Source: Rhexocercosporidium sp. MPI-PUGE-AT-0058
Taxonomy: Eukaryota > Ascomycota > Leotiomycetes > Helotiales
Length of the DNA stretch: 64,000 nt
Direction of reading: 5' to 3'
NCBI GenBank assembly: GCA_020746875.1
Contig: JAGTJL010000005.1
Coordinates: 2,542,001-2,606,000, forward strand
The notes under the pieces were generated by a model. It did no database searches, was not told the origin of the DNA, and worked only from the letters and a program-made list of their open reading frames with translations. Below, in pieces: positions 34,299 to 45,117 of the stretch. The stretch's first letter is position 1, and the number at the start of each line of letters is the position of its first letter. Position numbers and translations under genes: made by a program.

Positions 34299-35479
34299 AT
34301 GATTTCCCGATGCTTCTTTCTTCTAGGGAACCTACTGATAGCAACTCGTCTCGTCTCTGGTAAGTGGCAACTCATATCTTTGCAACAGCCGAACAAGCTA
34401 ACATCCAGCAGCCCAATCCACAAGCATGGCATGTGATGACATCCTCGTCAACATTGACAACACAACCGGCCTCGGCTTCTACTCCAACTGCCCAGTACTA
34501 GATTTCATGGTCGGACCCTCTCACACCTTCTCAGGCCCATTCAACCTTCCAGGTGTAATATCCATCGGCAAATTCAGTTCTGGATATTTCGGCCCGAAAT
34601 TTTCTGGGTCGACGAGAGTAGAGGATGGCGTGACCACTGTGTCGATGCCGGATCTTTTGAACACGACTGCGGGAGGTGTCTTATTTGGTTATGTGGATAA
34701 TTTGACGAGTGTGGATTTTCCGTGAGTTGCGATATCTTTTACAAATAAAGACCCTTACCTTCCTGTATCATTCTTCGTTTGCGACCGAATGTTGAACAGT
34801 TTTATTGTGGAGAATGTTGACCGAAAACAGGAAACTCGAAAGAGTTAGTGGCGATTTCGTTTCAATCGGAAACTATGAACTGAAAGACATTGCGTTGCCA
34901 TCACTCGCTAACGTAACTGGTGGTGCTCTATTCGATGGTATTTTTGATTCGTAAGCCACTTTACTTCTCCTCACATTCCCCTCCACTTGACCGAGCCTCT
35001 TTTCCTTGTTCCCTCTGGCTTTATGTACGATAACTCACAAACACCAGAATCTCCCTCCCAGTTCTCAAATCTATCGGCTACCTCATAGTAAAGAGCTCTG
35101 GCGATCTCGATTGCGTAGCCCTCGGCAAGAACCTCTCCTCCTTGACATTCACTCCCAAAGAATATGATGTCGGAGTTGGTTTTACGTGCTGGACTCCAGA
35201 CGAGAAAAACAGGTACAATTCCTCGGATGTGAAATCTGGTTCTGGTCCTGGACCCAGTACGACGCGAGGTAGTGGGAAGGCAGATCCAACGGCGACGGGT
35301 GGTGCGGCTGCGGGAACTAGTTCTGCTGCGTAAGTTTCAAATCTCCAATGTAGAGGCTGTAATTGGTATGTGACTGACTGAGATATAGGTCTGAGGCGGG
35401 GAATACGGTGAGAGTGAGATGTGTCAGTACGATGGTTGCGTTGGTGGCCGTGGCTGGTTTTGTGGGGTTGATGCTTTGA
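34299..35479 (+). CDS. ECM33/SPS2-like GPI-anchored cell-wall protein
   Basis: Exons 34299-34359, 34412-34721, 34831-34950, 35048-35329 and 35389-35479 give 287 residues. A signal peptide (FFLLGNLLIATRLVSA) is followed by a receptor-L-type repeat region: PGVISIGKFSSGYFGP, MPDLLNTTAGGVLFGY, LERVSGDFVSIGNYEL, LPSLANVTGGALFDG and LPVLKSIGYLIVKSS. Several N-glycosylation sites (NTT, NLT, NVT, NLS) are present. A Ser/Thr/Gly-rich stalk follows, and the C-terminus is hydrophobic (MVALVAVAGFVGLML), as expected for GPI attachment. Family knowledge: ECM33/SPS2 proteins help build the wall and keep surface integrity. This one is shorter than yeast Ecm33 (about 430), so it is a short family member. Confidence 0.82.
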
Positions 35480-35969
35480 ATTGAAGATTACGGTACTTAA
35501 TAATAATTAATATTTAATGAATACACCTTGAGATGTGTTTTGATAGTGCTTTTATGGGTTAGAATTTATTGCTTCCTGATATCCGCAAGTAGGTCCAGGT
35601 AAACCCTGGGTGTCGGATCAGCATCGCGCATTCAATGAACACACTTCTCTTCCTCAAGTCCGTTGAGACCAAACTCCAACGAACTGACTTCGACCTACAA
35701 CCCCGAGATTTAATTGATAGATTACTTCGGCACATAGATACAAGCCTCTTCTCTTCAGCATCCCATCTCTTTTTTGCGCGACTGTAGCTCGTTTAGGGCT
35801 GATGATGTTTACACTACCCACTACTCTTCCATCATCCACCAAACTCCAATCCCTAATAAAACCACTTTTACCTCCTCTCCAAAACAACGACCCATACCTT
35901 CAACGCCATCAAACATCCAGCCCAAACCCCTCAATCCAATTACAGCCCAACCACGGCCCTCCATTCCTA
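35480..35969. other. Convergent 3' regions
   Basis: About 490 bp between the ECM33-like gene and the 3' end of the hamartin gene. No gene is seen. Confidence 0.4.
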
Positions 35970-38900
35970 TCAAATATTCCCGAACCCTCTAATCCCACGC
36001 ATTCCCACACCAAGCTTCTTTTCCTTTTTCGGCGGCGCTGGTTCAGGCGTAGCGGGACCCTCGGTCTTTGCTAGATCCTTTGTTTCTTTCTCTTTGGCTT
36101 TGTCTTTCTTGTCTTTTTCTTTCTTGCCGATGTTCTGGACCCCACCTGTTGAATCTTGAATTAGTAGATTACCGTCAATAACGAAGAAAGACGGGAGGCG
36201 AAGAGAGGAGAGGGAGAGGAAAGAGAAAAGGGGAAATTGGGAGGAGAAGAACACATACCACGACCGAAAACCCTTACATCACTCTGCGGCTTGATCTTGG
36301 GTGGAAAACTACCCCCATTCCCATGACTATCGCCACTTGCACTCTCCAAACTCTTCCCCGTGCCTGCCATACTTGGCGGGCCAAATGGCTGAGGGGCCTG
36401 GAAATGCTGAGCTGGGTATCCACCCCCTGAGACAGGGCTTCGACCATCGGCCGGCGAGCCATGACGGTAGGAGGTATCAAGACGACCTGGACGGACGGGG
36501 AAAGGGGTATGAGGGCCACCTTCGAAGATCGTGGGCTGTTCTGGATCAGATCTGGCATGAGCACGACTCTTGTAGCGACCTGAAGAACTGTTGCCGAATG
36601 CGTAGGAGCCACCAAGTAAAGGCTCATCGCCGCCCTCCAGATCGTCAAGGTGTTCTCTGAGATCCGTGTATGCGGTTTGGAGCCGCGTGAATCGCTTTAG
36701 GAGATGGCTGTGAGACATCGTAAGCTCGTTGATGCGATGTCGGGAGGCTGCCATTGCAGTGTCCAAGAAAACATGTGAGAGCTGTGCTCTTTCAGATTCG
36801 TCGCTTGTGTACGAGCGTGCATCGTCCCGGTCTCGATTGCGAGCATGTTCCAACTCGGCTTCGAATGCAGCCTTGGCCTTAGCCAGTTCTGTATCACGGG
36901 CTGCGAGTTCCATTTCAAGGAGGTGGACACGGTTCAAAGCCGTTGCTTCGCTCTCCTTCGCTATGTCAGCTTCCCTTTCTCCTGCTTCGAACTTCATAAT
37001 CTTCTTGGACATCTCGTCGACATGCTTTCGTAATCGCTCAAACTCTTCGAGATTGCTCTTTACGCTGTCCACAGTCTGATCTGCGGCGAGTGCCCTGCTC
37101 TCAGCTTCCACAGTAATGTTCTTCAACTTTGTGTTATTATCTCTAGCATTGGCAAGATCAGCGACGAGTTGATCCCGCTCAACATTCCATTTCTTCTGCT
37201 CCTCTCGGAGAATACGCAGCTTAGCAGTCAGATCAGCTTCCCACTTTCTAGAGTGAGTCTTCGATTTCTCGGTCTCCTTTTTCATCTGGGTATTTTTCCT
37301 CTTGGCCTCTTCCAGCTTTGATTTCAGACCACGGTTGTAGTTAATCAGGTGCTGCGTCTCTGCTTCGACTCTTGCTTCTCTAATCTGCTGCCTGCGAATT
37401 TTGCCGATATGGGACAAGTGTTGCTGCTTGAGGTAGCGCTCGAAATTCAAGTCGTTTTTCAGTAATTGGATCTCGCGTTGAAGATACGCAACCTTGGTAC
37501 TCGTGGCACCTGTTGTTGGGCGCAGAGAAGGGGAGCGGGGGATCGCATCTCGGGTTAAAGTGTCAAATAATCCGCCCATGTGGATCGCATCATTGGCATG
37601 AGATAAAGAAAGAGACGCCTCAGAGTCATTAGTGAAAACTCTGTAGAGGCTTCCTCGAGTCGAAATTTGTGAGCTGAGCATATCAGAAAGCTGATTTGTG
37701 TGGGATCCAAGATTCTGTGGGGGAATAGTGGGACTGTCATGACGATCTGATGCTTGTAGTGATGGAGAGTCTGCAACAGATGGGATGGACTGAGAAGTTT
37801 GGGAAAGCTTTCGATGCAGTCCCGATGAAGAACGGTATCCCTCCGGGGATGCTACAGCGGTTGATCGAGTATCGCGCCAAGTCGTATGTCTGGACTGGAA
37901 CGGTGTTGCGTCAGAATCAAGGAGTGGCTGTTCTGGGATGTCTGCATTCGGCTCAGCTTTTCTCATCGGTCCTCGAGTTCTTGGCACATGTTGCTGATTA
38001 TCGTCACCCGGCACATATAGGCCCATGCATTCTGCAACAACATCTGCAGCGGAGCTTTTTTGCCATCGTTGTGTATCAGTAAGTTCGGACTCAAGGGTCA
38101 GCATGAAGAAGTTTGGATGCATCAAGTGAACTTGTCTGAAGCCCTCGGATCTTTGTCTGATCTCGGTAGGCTCGATTTCGAGGTCATCAGCTCCTGGAAA
38201 GTTGGCATGTCGAAGGTACCTCTGTGGCTTCCGAATGTAACTCATGAAGTTGATGGGATACAGACCATATAAAAAGGTGAAATAATGCAGGAGTTCGGGA
38301 ACAGTTTCGTCCTCGGATTCCAATAGGTATGACAGCTTTGCCCACTTTCCCTCTTCCTGCGCTGGTGGTTCCTCATCCTCATCGGTTGGTTGAGGCACAA
38401 CTTCCACCACTTTCCGTTCCTTGTCCCAAAACAGCATGCGACTGTATATATTGAACAGAGCAGGCAGGTGTTTCGAAGAGGATATGGGGATATGTGGCAA
38501 GAACATGATCAAAGATGTCATAGCCAAAGAGATAGCCCGTGTGGAGGTATCGATTTGTAGACATCGTAGTAAATTGTCAAACAGTGGGGTTTGGAGGAGC
38601 TGGTGGAGATGAGGAGGCTGATGACGGAAGAAGTCACAAAGCAAGGATAGAGACAATATCCGACTGTCTTTCTGCACGAAAAATTCGTTGATAGTTGTTA
38701 AGAAGTCCTGGTCAAAGTCAGTTCTCAGTACTGGATATAGAATTTCCGGGTAAGCTTACTGTTGGCCTCTTCTTTCCAAAAGCCAGCAATATTAATTGGA
38801 TTTGGCTCTCGACAAACTTTGCATGGTCATTGAACTCATCTAATGCAAGCTTGGATTTCACCAGCCAGATAGACATCAAGTTCTCTGCAACCGCAGCGCT

Positions 38901-39373
38901 GCTTGCTTTGGCATCCTTCAAATGCTCCTCCTCTTCCTCGTCGTAGATCAGAATCCCCAACAAGATGTCCCTGACTTCAAATGCCAATCCCTTTTCGACT
39001 CCCAGATGTATTATAACCGGACCGGAAAGCTTGTCCCACCATTGTAGAAATCGTCCGGATCCTCTGATGTTTGGCTTCAAGGTTTGCAAGATAGCGAGGA
39101 AGGGAGCAAGTCGCGCAGGGTGGTCGTGGATAGAGGATTGATAGATTGTCAAGAGCTCTTCTTGCAGACGCTGGGAGTCCGAATCATCGTATACTGCGTG
39201 CTTCTGGAGGTATGCGGCTATGACTTGACTTAAATCGGAGGGAAGAGGAAGTGTAAGGTTTGCTGCAGAGGCTGCGATTGATCTAGAGAGATCCTTGAGG
39301 GACCTGGCAATACCAGTGTCAGTATGTCTGTCAGCATAGAACAATCCGCAGATAGTACTGACCCAGAAGACAT
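35970..39373 (-). CDS. TSC1: TSC1 / hamartin homologue
   Basis: Exons 39373-39363 (MSSG), 39303-38760, 38707-36259 and 36145-35970 give 1059 residues, a normal size for fungal TSC1. The N-terminal ~300 residues are helical, like the hamartin core (SLKDLSRS, IAAYLQKHAV, VEKGLAFEVRDILLGILIYDEEEEEH, SLLCDFFRHQPPHL, FTFLYGLYPINFMSYIRKP). After a disordered Ser-rich middle comes a long coiled coil (roughly residues 600-840, EIQLLKNDLNFERYLKQQH onward). The tail is Lys/Glu-rich (KKEKDKKDKAKEKETKD). Family knowledge: TSC1 stabilises TSC2, the GAP for Rheb, and so restrains TORC1. The tiny 11-nt first exon is supported by a GTCAGT donor and restored frame but is the weakest part. Confidence 0.88.
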
Positions 39374-39961
39374 TGTTGCTCAGGGTTCCAAGCTGGGATA
39401 CTGCTTGGAGAGAAGGCCTTGACGTGCTTAAGCTTCAATGCAACGCGGGACAGCGGGGTTGAAAGCTTTTGACAGCTTGCGTCAAGCTCACTCCCTGCGT
39501 GCATGAGAAAGAGCAAGATCATGAAGCTGGGATGCCCTCAATGCGCCAGCATATGTTCAAGAGCTGTGCAGTCCCAGGAAGTTGAGAACTGGAATTGGCG
39601 TTTGGTGGTGAGATATGTAGATATAGAGATAAAGACGACATCGGCGAAAGGCTCGAAAGTCTTCCGGATCCCTGCAGGAGAGAACGAGAGAGGGCCGATA
39701 AGACATCGAGGATCGCTTCTTATCGCCGAACGCCGAAGGAATCGGCTAGGGATGACTTCGGGCATCGGACTAAACAACGGCTTGTTCCACTTCACTTCAC
39801 TTCACTTCACCAAAACTCGAATCCGAGGTTGTAGATATATCTATAAATGCACGGTAAGTGCACTCTCTGCAATTTAATGGTTGTCGGAAGAAAGCTCCAA
39901 AATTTGGCATAGCTTATGTATACTCTCTTGTTGTTTTCGATTCCTCTTGAATACAAGTATC
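39374..39961. promoter_or_regulatory. Divergent promoter between TSC1 and an SDR gene
   Basis: About 590 bp shared by two genes that point away from each other. It contains a short pentanucleotide tract, four TTCAC units at 39791-39810, roughly 150 bp before the SDR start. No other site was recognised. Confidence 0.4.
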
Positions 39962-40801
39962 ATGGTGGGACAAACCACACTTCCATTGCAAGGCAAGACT
40001 GCTATTATCACAGGAGGGTCTCGAGGTCTTGGTAAAGGTATGACACTCGAACTTGCAAGTCGAGGTGCAGATGTATGGATGCTCTTCTCTCCCTCTACAA
40101 ACAATCCATTAACATGCCAGGTAATCATCGTCCACTCCTCTCCAAACTCCAGCCCTGCTGCTACAGGTCTCCTAGACCAAATCACATCTCTTGCTCATAG
40201 ACCACGAGTGTTCAGCATTCAAGCCGATCTTCGAAAGCCAGAGGCCGCAGACGCAATTGCCTCCTCCATAAAGGCATGGTTCGAAGACGACGGCCGGCAA
40301 CCAAAAATCCATATCCTAGTCAACAATGCTGGCTGCGAGGTAGTAAAACCACTAGGAAACATCACACCAGAAGATTTCGCCTACGTCTACGACCTGAACG
40401 TCCGTGGAGCTCTGCTAATGACCCAAGCCATCCTCCCCTATCTCTCAGACAACGGACGCATCATCAACATCAGTTCCGTGGGGAGCCGAGCCGGTTTCAA
40501 GGAATTAGGTCTCTACTGTTCGAGCAAAGCGGCTCTGGAAGGGCTGACGAGATGCTGGGCTGCTGAGTTGGGCAAGAATGGGACAACTGTTAATGCGGTC
40601 AATCCTGGTCCTGTACAGTCTGAGATGCTCGACAATATCCCGAAGGATATTGTGGATACGCAGAAGGCGCAAACGCCGTTGCAGAATAGAGTTGGCACTG
40701 TGGAGGAGGTGGCGGCGATTGTTTGTTGGTTGGCTGGTGAGGATAGTAGATGGGTTACTGGTCAGACTATCAATGCCAGTGGTGGGTGGACTATGTACTG
40801 A
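39962..40801 (+). CDS. Short-chain dehydrogenase/reductase (classical SDR)
   Basis: Exons 39962-40072 and 40121-40801 (48-nt intron, GTATGG..CCAG) give 263 residues. The nucleotide-binding motif TGGSRGLGKG is at 17-26, then the NNAG motif, the ISSVGS strand with catalytic Ser, the Y-C-S-S-K active-site pair, and NPGPVQSEM. The end ITINASGGW-like pattern (GQTINASGGW) is typical of the 3-oxoacyl-ACP reductase-like classical SDRs. NAD(P)H-dependent reduction or oxidation of a carbonyl/hydroxyl substrate is expected; the substrate is unknown. Removing the intron restores the usual GADVIIVHSS strand, which confirms the splice. Confidence 0.9.
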   Translation: MVGQTTLPLQGKTAIITGGSRGLGKGMTLELASRGADVWMLFSPSTNNPLTCQVIIVHSSPNSSPAATGLLDQITSLAHRPRVFSIQADLRKPEAADAIASSIKAWFEDDGRQPKIHILVNNAGCEVVKPLGNITPEDFAYVYDLNVRGALLMTQAILPYLSDNGRIINISSVGSRAGFKELGLYCSSKAALEGLTRCWAAELGKNGTTVNAVNPGPVQSEMLDNIPKDIVDTQKAQTPLQNRVGTVEEVAAIVCWLAGEDSRWVTGQTINASGGWTMY

Positions 40802-41392
40802 TACGGCACCGAAAGCCATTACAGCTCACATTTGAAGGACTCCTCATTGCTGTCGATTAATTCTCTTCCTTTTTCTGTCTGATTCGAATACCTGGTTTCT
40901 TGAATCTACACCTTGCTTTGATGGAGCCATGGAAATCCTCAATTTTGACCGGCGGCCACCAATCAATCATGAAGCAATACATTGTCAACGTGAGGTAAAA
41001 TTTCGTTTGCCAGGCCGTACCAAGAGTTGAAAGGATGGAGCTGTAACCAGTTTTCTCGACAACAGGGTTCATTGGTGGCCTTCGGGGAGGCAGTGCAATT
41101 TCCTCATAGCTAAGCTCGAATATCCAAGCGGGACGGCGTTTGATTCGTGGCCCTCAATGTATTGGGCACGAATGCAGGTCAGTCCCCTATCATTCTCTGT
41201 TTCCAGATGCAAGTCGTGATTGGAGGCCTTCGGAAGGTCGCCCGACTCAGGCAGAGAGGAGTGCATCTAGCATGTGCAAGGCTGAACAAGAATGCCCAGT
41301 GCCATTGCTGCTTTCATTGGTGGCCGCCAGCTTTGAACATGTCGTGTAACCTTTTCAACCCCTATAGATAAGGCTCTCCTCTCCTACGAGGG
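40802..41392. other. Intergenic, no gene seen
   Basis: About 590 bp with only short open frames. Confidence 0.35.
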
Positions 41393-42384
41393 ATGGCTTC
41401 ATTCCTCAGCTGCTCTTCCAGTCACGAATCTCAACTTCCAAACTTCTTAACGGCACCAGTGGTGGCCGTCACAGTAACGGCCAAACGTTTTTCAAATCCT
41501 AAATAGTTTTTGTCTAAGTTGTTACCTCAACTCGCCCACCAGCCCCCTGACGTTAGATCCTAAGACTCTTACGTTTGACCAACCACAATGCCTCGACGTT
41601 TTGCCCTTGGAGGACTCCCCTGCTGGGGATGCTGCATCGTGCCAGGATGTGAATATCGCTGCATTGGAAATCTCAAGCTTCCACTTGATACGTGGGGAAT
41701 CATCCGCAAAATTCGAGACTCGTGGACCATTTCCATCAATTGAGCACCCTCTTCCACATTCAGGATCTAAGGTCATCCGGCCAACCGCAGGCTCGTCCTC
41801 ATCTTCCTCCTCGCCAGTGTTACTCCCCACAACAAACTCTTCTTCTCCGAAGTCTCCAAGTTCATCATCGTCTCGGTCCACCCAATCACTTTTATCTCAA
41901 ACACAAGTAGCAAACCCTACAAAACCATTGTGTCTTTCAAATGATCGATTCGCCTGTCCCAAATGTCCTCGTGACAAATTTAAAACACATTCCAAAGCAC
42001 TGTTCGTCCTCTTCCCATCCCACTCAACCGCATACAAGCTAAATGACAAGCAGATCCCACATCCTCAACTACAGTCACACACACACCTGCCCAAAACCCA
42101 ACTGTCTGTGGAGCTACGACACATTCAAAGACCTCCGTCGGCACCTCCAAGGCCACAATCAAGATTCACAAACCTTCCAGTGTCCGTTCAACCAATGTGC
42201 ATCTCGGCATCGGAAGAAGAGGAAGACTTTCAGCCGGCAGGACTTGTTGTGGAGACACTTAAGGACATTTCACCCCGTTGAACGTACAGACCAGGGAGAT
42301 GAGAGTATGCAGGACGTCTCGTTTGTTAGTGGGGATCAGATACCTTCTGGCTTCGGGTCATTGGATGTTGATGCGAAGGAATAG
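41393..42384 (+). CDS. C2H2 zinc-finger protein (5' part tentative)
   Basis: A workable model is 41393-41473, 41565-42001 and 42075-42384 (275 residues). The C-terminal third holds two clear C2H2-type fingers: C-x4-C-x12-H-x3-H (CPKPNC to HLQGH) and C-x4-C-x19-H-x4-H (CPFNQC to HLRTFH). A Cys pair just before them (FACPKC) may add a partial third finger. The middle is Ser-rich and disordered. The 3' exon is solid. The last intron has a weak GTTCGT donor but restores the run of fingers. The first exon is a guess: the second block has no ATG, and the only phase-compatible upstream ATG I found is at 41393. Likely a nuclear DNA-binding regulator. Confidence 0.55.
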
Positions 42385-43413
42385 CGCCGAATTCGTTTTT
42401 CTATCCAACATTCACGTTTTGTTGATTACCAACTCAAGCGTATTATTTCCTTGTGATCTTTTCTTTGGTAAAGTCAAGTCTCTTGTTTAATGTGCAACGT
42501 CTTTCATCATGCTCCCCTGCTTTGCGGTTTGAATCTTAGCTGCCAAATCTAGAATAAAAACAAAACCCACGTATCTCTTGACCGATAAAGTATTGATATT
42601 CGTCTGATTGATTGCTTTCCGAGTGTGCGTTCTTGTCTGCTGGTTTTGTATGCAGCTGGTGGCAGCCTCGTATGTTGCAGTACCACCTAATACGCCACAT
42701 GTTTTGTTCACTTCCACCTTGATGCAGATGAATTGTTTCACAATATAGGGATGAAAAAGAACCCACTCCAGTCAAATGTTAGATGATTGTTGATAAATAA
42801 GCTGTTTATTTTAACCCTATAGCAAGCAAGAAGGTCACCTTGCAACCTGGGTTAGAGCATCGCGGCTGGTGACTATAAGAGAAGAAGATACAGAGACTAA
42901 AATAAGAAGATTAAGATGGTATTCCTTCTTCCTATTTAGATAGTCATTCATTAATCTCTAGGCTTAATAATATTAGGCGGGTTAGATAGTGTAGGTAATC
43001 TGCAAGCGACTGGAAAGGGGATCCGAGTGGGTGGGTACCTACCTATGTTAACAAGCTAAGCGAGCCATCAAAGCAAATTCTTGGGTTATCCGGGAGTTCT
43101 ATACCATAATTGGTGCTTCAGGAAATTTGCAGCCTGTTGAGTTTCACAGTACAGTACTTCTAAGCGAGAGAAGTGGGCCTTGAATAAGGATGTGGGATTC
43201 CCAACGGAGGAGACTGAAGCAAGACTTAGTATTACGTTCGCTTTGAAAATAAAAGAAGGCTGGTAGTAGAAAGGCTGGTAGTAGAACATATTTGCATGAT
43301 TGTAAGCGGTGTGCAAAGACTTGAAGTATAAATCCTTGTGACATCGAATTTTGTCACTCTCCAGGCTAGTGGTACTGCCGACCGGTTCAAAGTTCCAGGT
43401 ACGAACAGTCGGA
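42385..43413. other. AT-rich intergenic region
   Basis: About 1 kb, rich in TAGAT/TTAAT-like words around 42880-43000, which may be an old decayed repeat. No coding frame is supported. Confidence 0.35.
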
Positions 43414-44402
43414 TCAGTCATCAGTCGCATCAATAAAAGCCTCCCAATACGCGTCATCCAGCTCCACCTGCTTACCCTCCTCATTCTTCGCATAAATGTC
43501 CTCATTAATTCTAACCATCGCAACCCCATCCTTTAGTTTCAACAAGCTCTTCACGCCCTCCTTCCACTTCTCCGCACCACCAATCTGAAATTCGACCTTC
43601 TGCCATTGTGCAGCCCAGCCTCGTGTACCAGGGTACTTCCCAGTCTCATGTATAGTCGATCCAGAGATATTTTTCTCCTGCTCATCACCAGCACGGAAGC
43701 CAATAGTCGGCTTGACGTTCTCGCTGATCGACAGACGGCGGAGATTCGAGACGCCAGTGGGGTCGAAAGGCGCCTTTTCACCTGCCACAAAACCTGAGTC
43801 TTTGCTGGAAAGACTAGTCCAAGTCGCGTGTTGCATGAGGACGAGGCCGGTGAGCATCCATATCTCAGGTCGGGTGGCAGACTTGCCTTTCCCGAGTGTT
43901 TCGGCGGCGGAGAGGTGAGAGGTGAGCCACTTTTTGGCTTCGGGGGACGAGAGTGTGATTTCTTCGAAGAACTCCTCCGGGCTAGCAATCAGAGACTTAG
44001 CATAGTTCGTAGCAAGAGGTTGGATTACTTACTCTTTGATTTCAATCTTAGTCGTCTTTTCCGCGGCTGCTACTCGGTACCTTGGTCCTTCAGACCCGTC
44101 TGCAGATCCTGTAGATGGATTGCTGGCATCGTGGCCTTGTTCGGACCCAGCTCCAAGTGTCAAGGCATAGTTTCCAAGCTGTGTTAGCTCAGCCCAATCG
44201 GGAGGAGAGTCTTGGATACTGGATGCTATTAGCACGATCATTCGTGTAGTCATTGTATCTACTCTCACTCGGTATAAGCCTTCTCGACGTGAGGTTCGTA
44301 GAAACTCGGGTTCTTGAAGTCGTGAACTAGATTTCCCAGGTGGAGGTGCTTTCCATCGATGCCCGCATTGTAGGTGATATAAGTGACTTTTCCCTTCGAC
44401 AT
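43414..44402 (-). CDS. Fungal protein of unknown function (295 aa)
   Basis: Exons 44402-44269, 44218-44033 and 43981-43414 join with GTGAGA and GTAAGT donors to 295 residues. I do not recognise the family. The start is hydrophilic with YITYNAGIDGKHLHLGNLV; there is no signal peptide and no membrane helix. A middle acidic Gly/Ser-rich linker follows (about 65-90). The C-terminal two thirds look like a folded domain (PEEFFEEITLSSPEAKKW, then a Trp-rich GWAAQWQKVEF stretch) ending in an acidic tail (DAYWEAFIDATDD). The restored frame at both introns argues for a real gene. Cytosolic by default. Confidence 0.75.
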
Positions 44403-45117
44403 GTTCGTCTTGCTCTGGGCTCTGAGTCCCTCCGATAGATATTTCTTCGATGGAGTAAGCTGTTGGATATACCTTGGGAGTATATTTGAGGTCGACTGAG
44501 ACGTCGTCAAAGGAATGTGGGGTGAGGTGGAGGACAAACTACCCCGCACTTTAGCCAGGGCGGCCACAACCTTCTTACCCCGCAATTGGTAAAGAAAGCG
44601 GTCCAATCAATTACCAATGAACGAATCCCGTGATGGGATACAGTGTATTGATTCTCAGCTTTCTTTCCTTTTTGTGGTCTTTTGAAGCGAGTGTCAACAA
44701 TAGGAGACCGTAGTGTGCCTCCAGTCATAGCATCTCAGCCCGGAATCTAGGACCCTTGATCTTTGCCATACGTTCTTGATGGCTAGACAAAGGAGCAAAA
44801 ATCATCGCTACCTGCAGAAGTACAGTACACGCTTGTAGCACAAAATTCATCTTGGTCTTATCGAACTACAGCAGCTAAGAGGAACATAGATGGATGGCAT
44901 AAATACAATCTGATATGATATTCCTGTAATTAGAGCGTGTCTGTTCCATGTAAGCGTTGCCTAAAAATCCAAACAAAAGGATCTAGGAAGAAGCTCATCG
45001 GATGCAACTGTACATGCAATCGTTAATTTTCAGTAGTATCTCCCTTTTTGCACCTTTACACTGCAAATATGGGCTTTTACACCCTAGGTGTATAGCACAC
45101 CACTTTCCCTTTTTCGC
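44403..45117. other. Intergenic, no gene seen
   Basis: About 715 bp between the unknown protein start and the 3' end of the amidohydrolase gene. Nothing supported. Confidence 0.4.
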
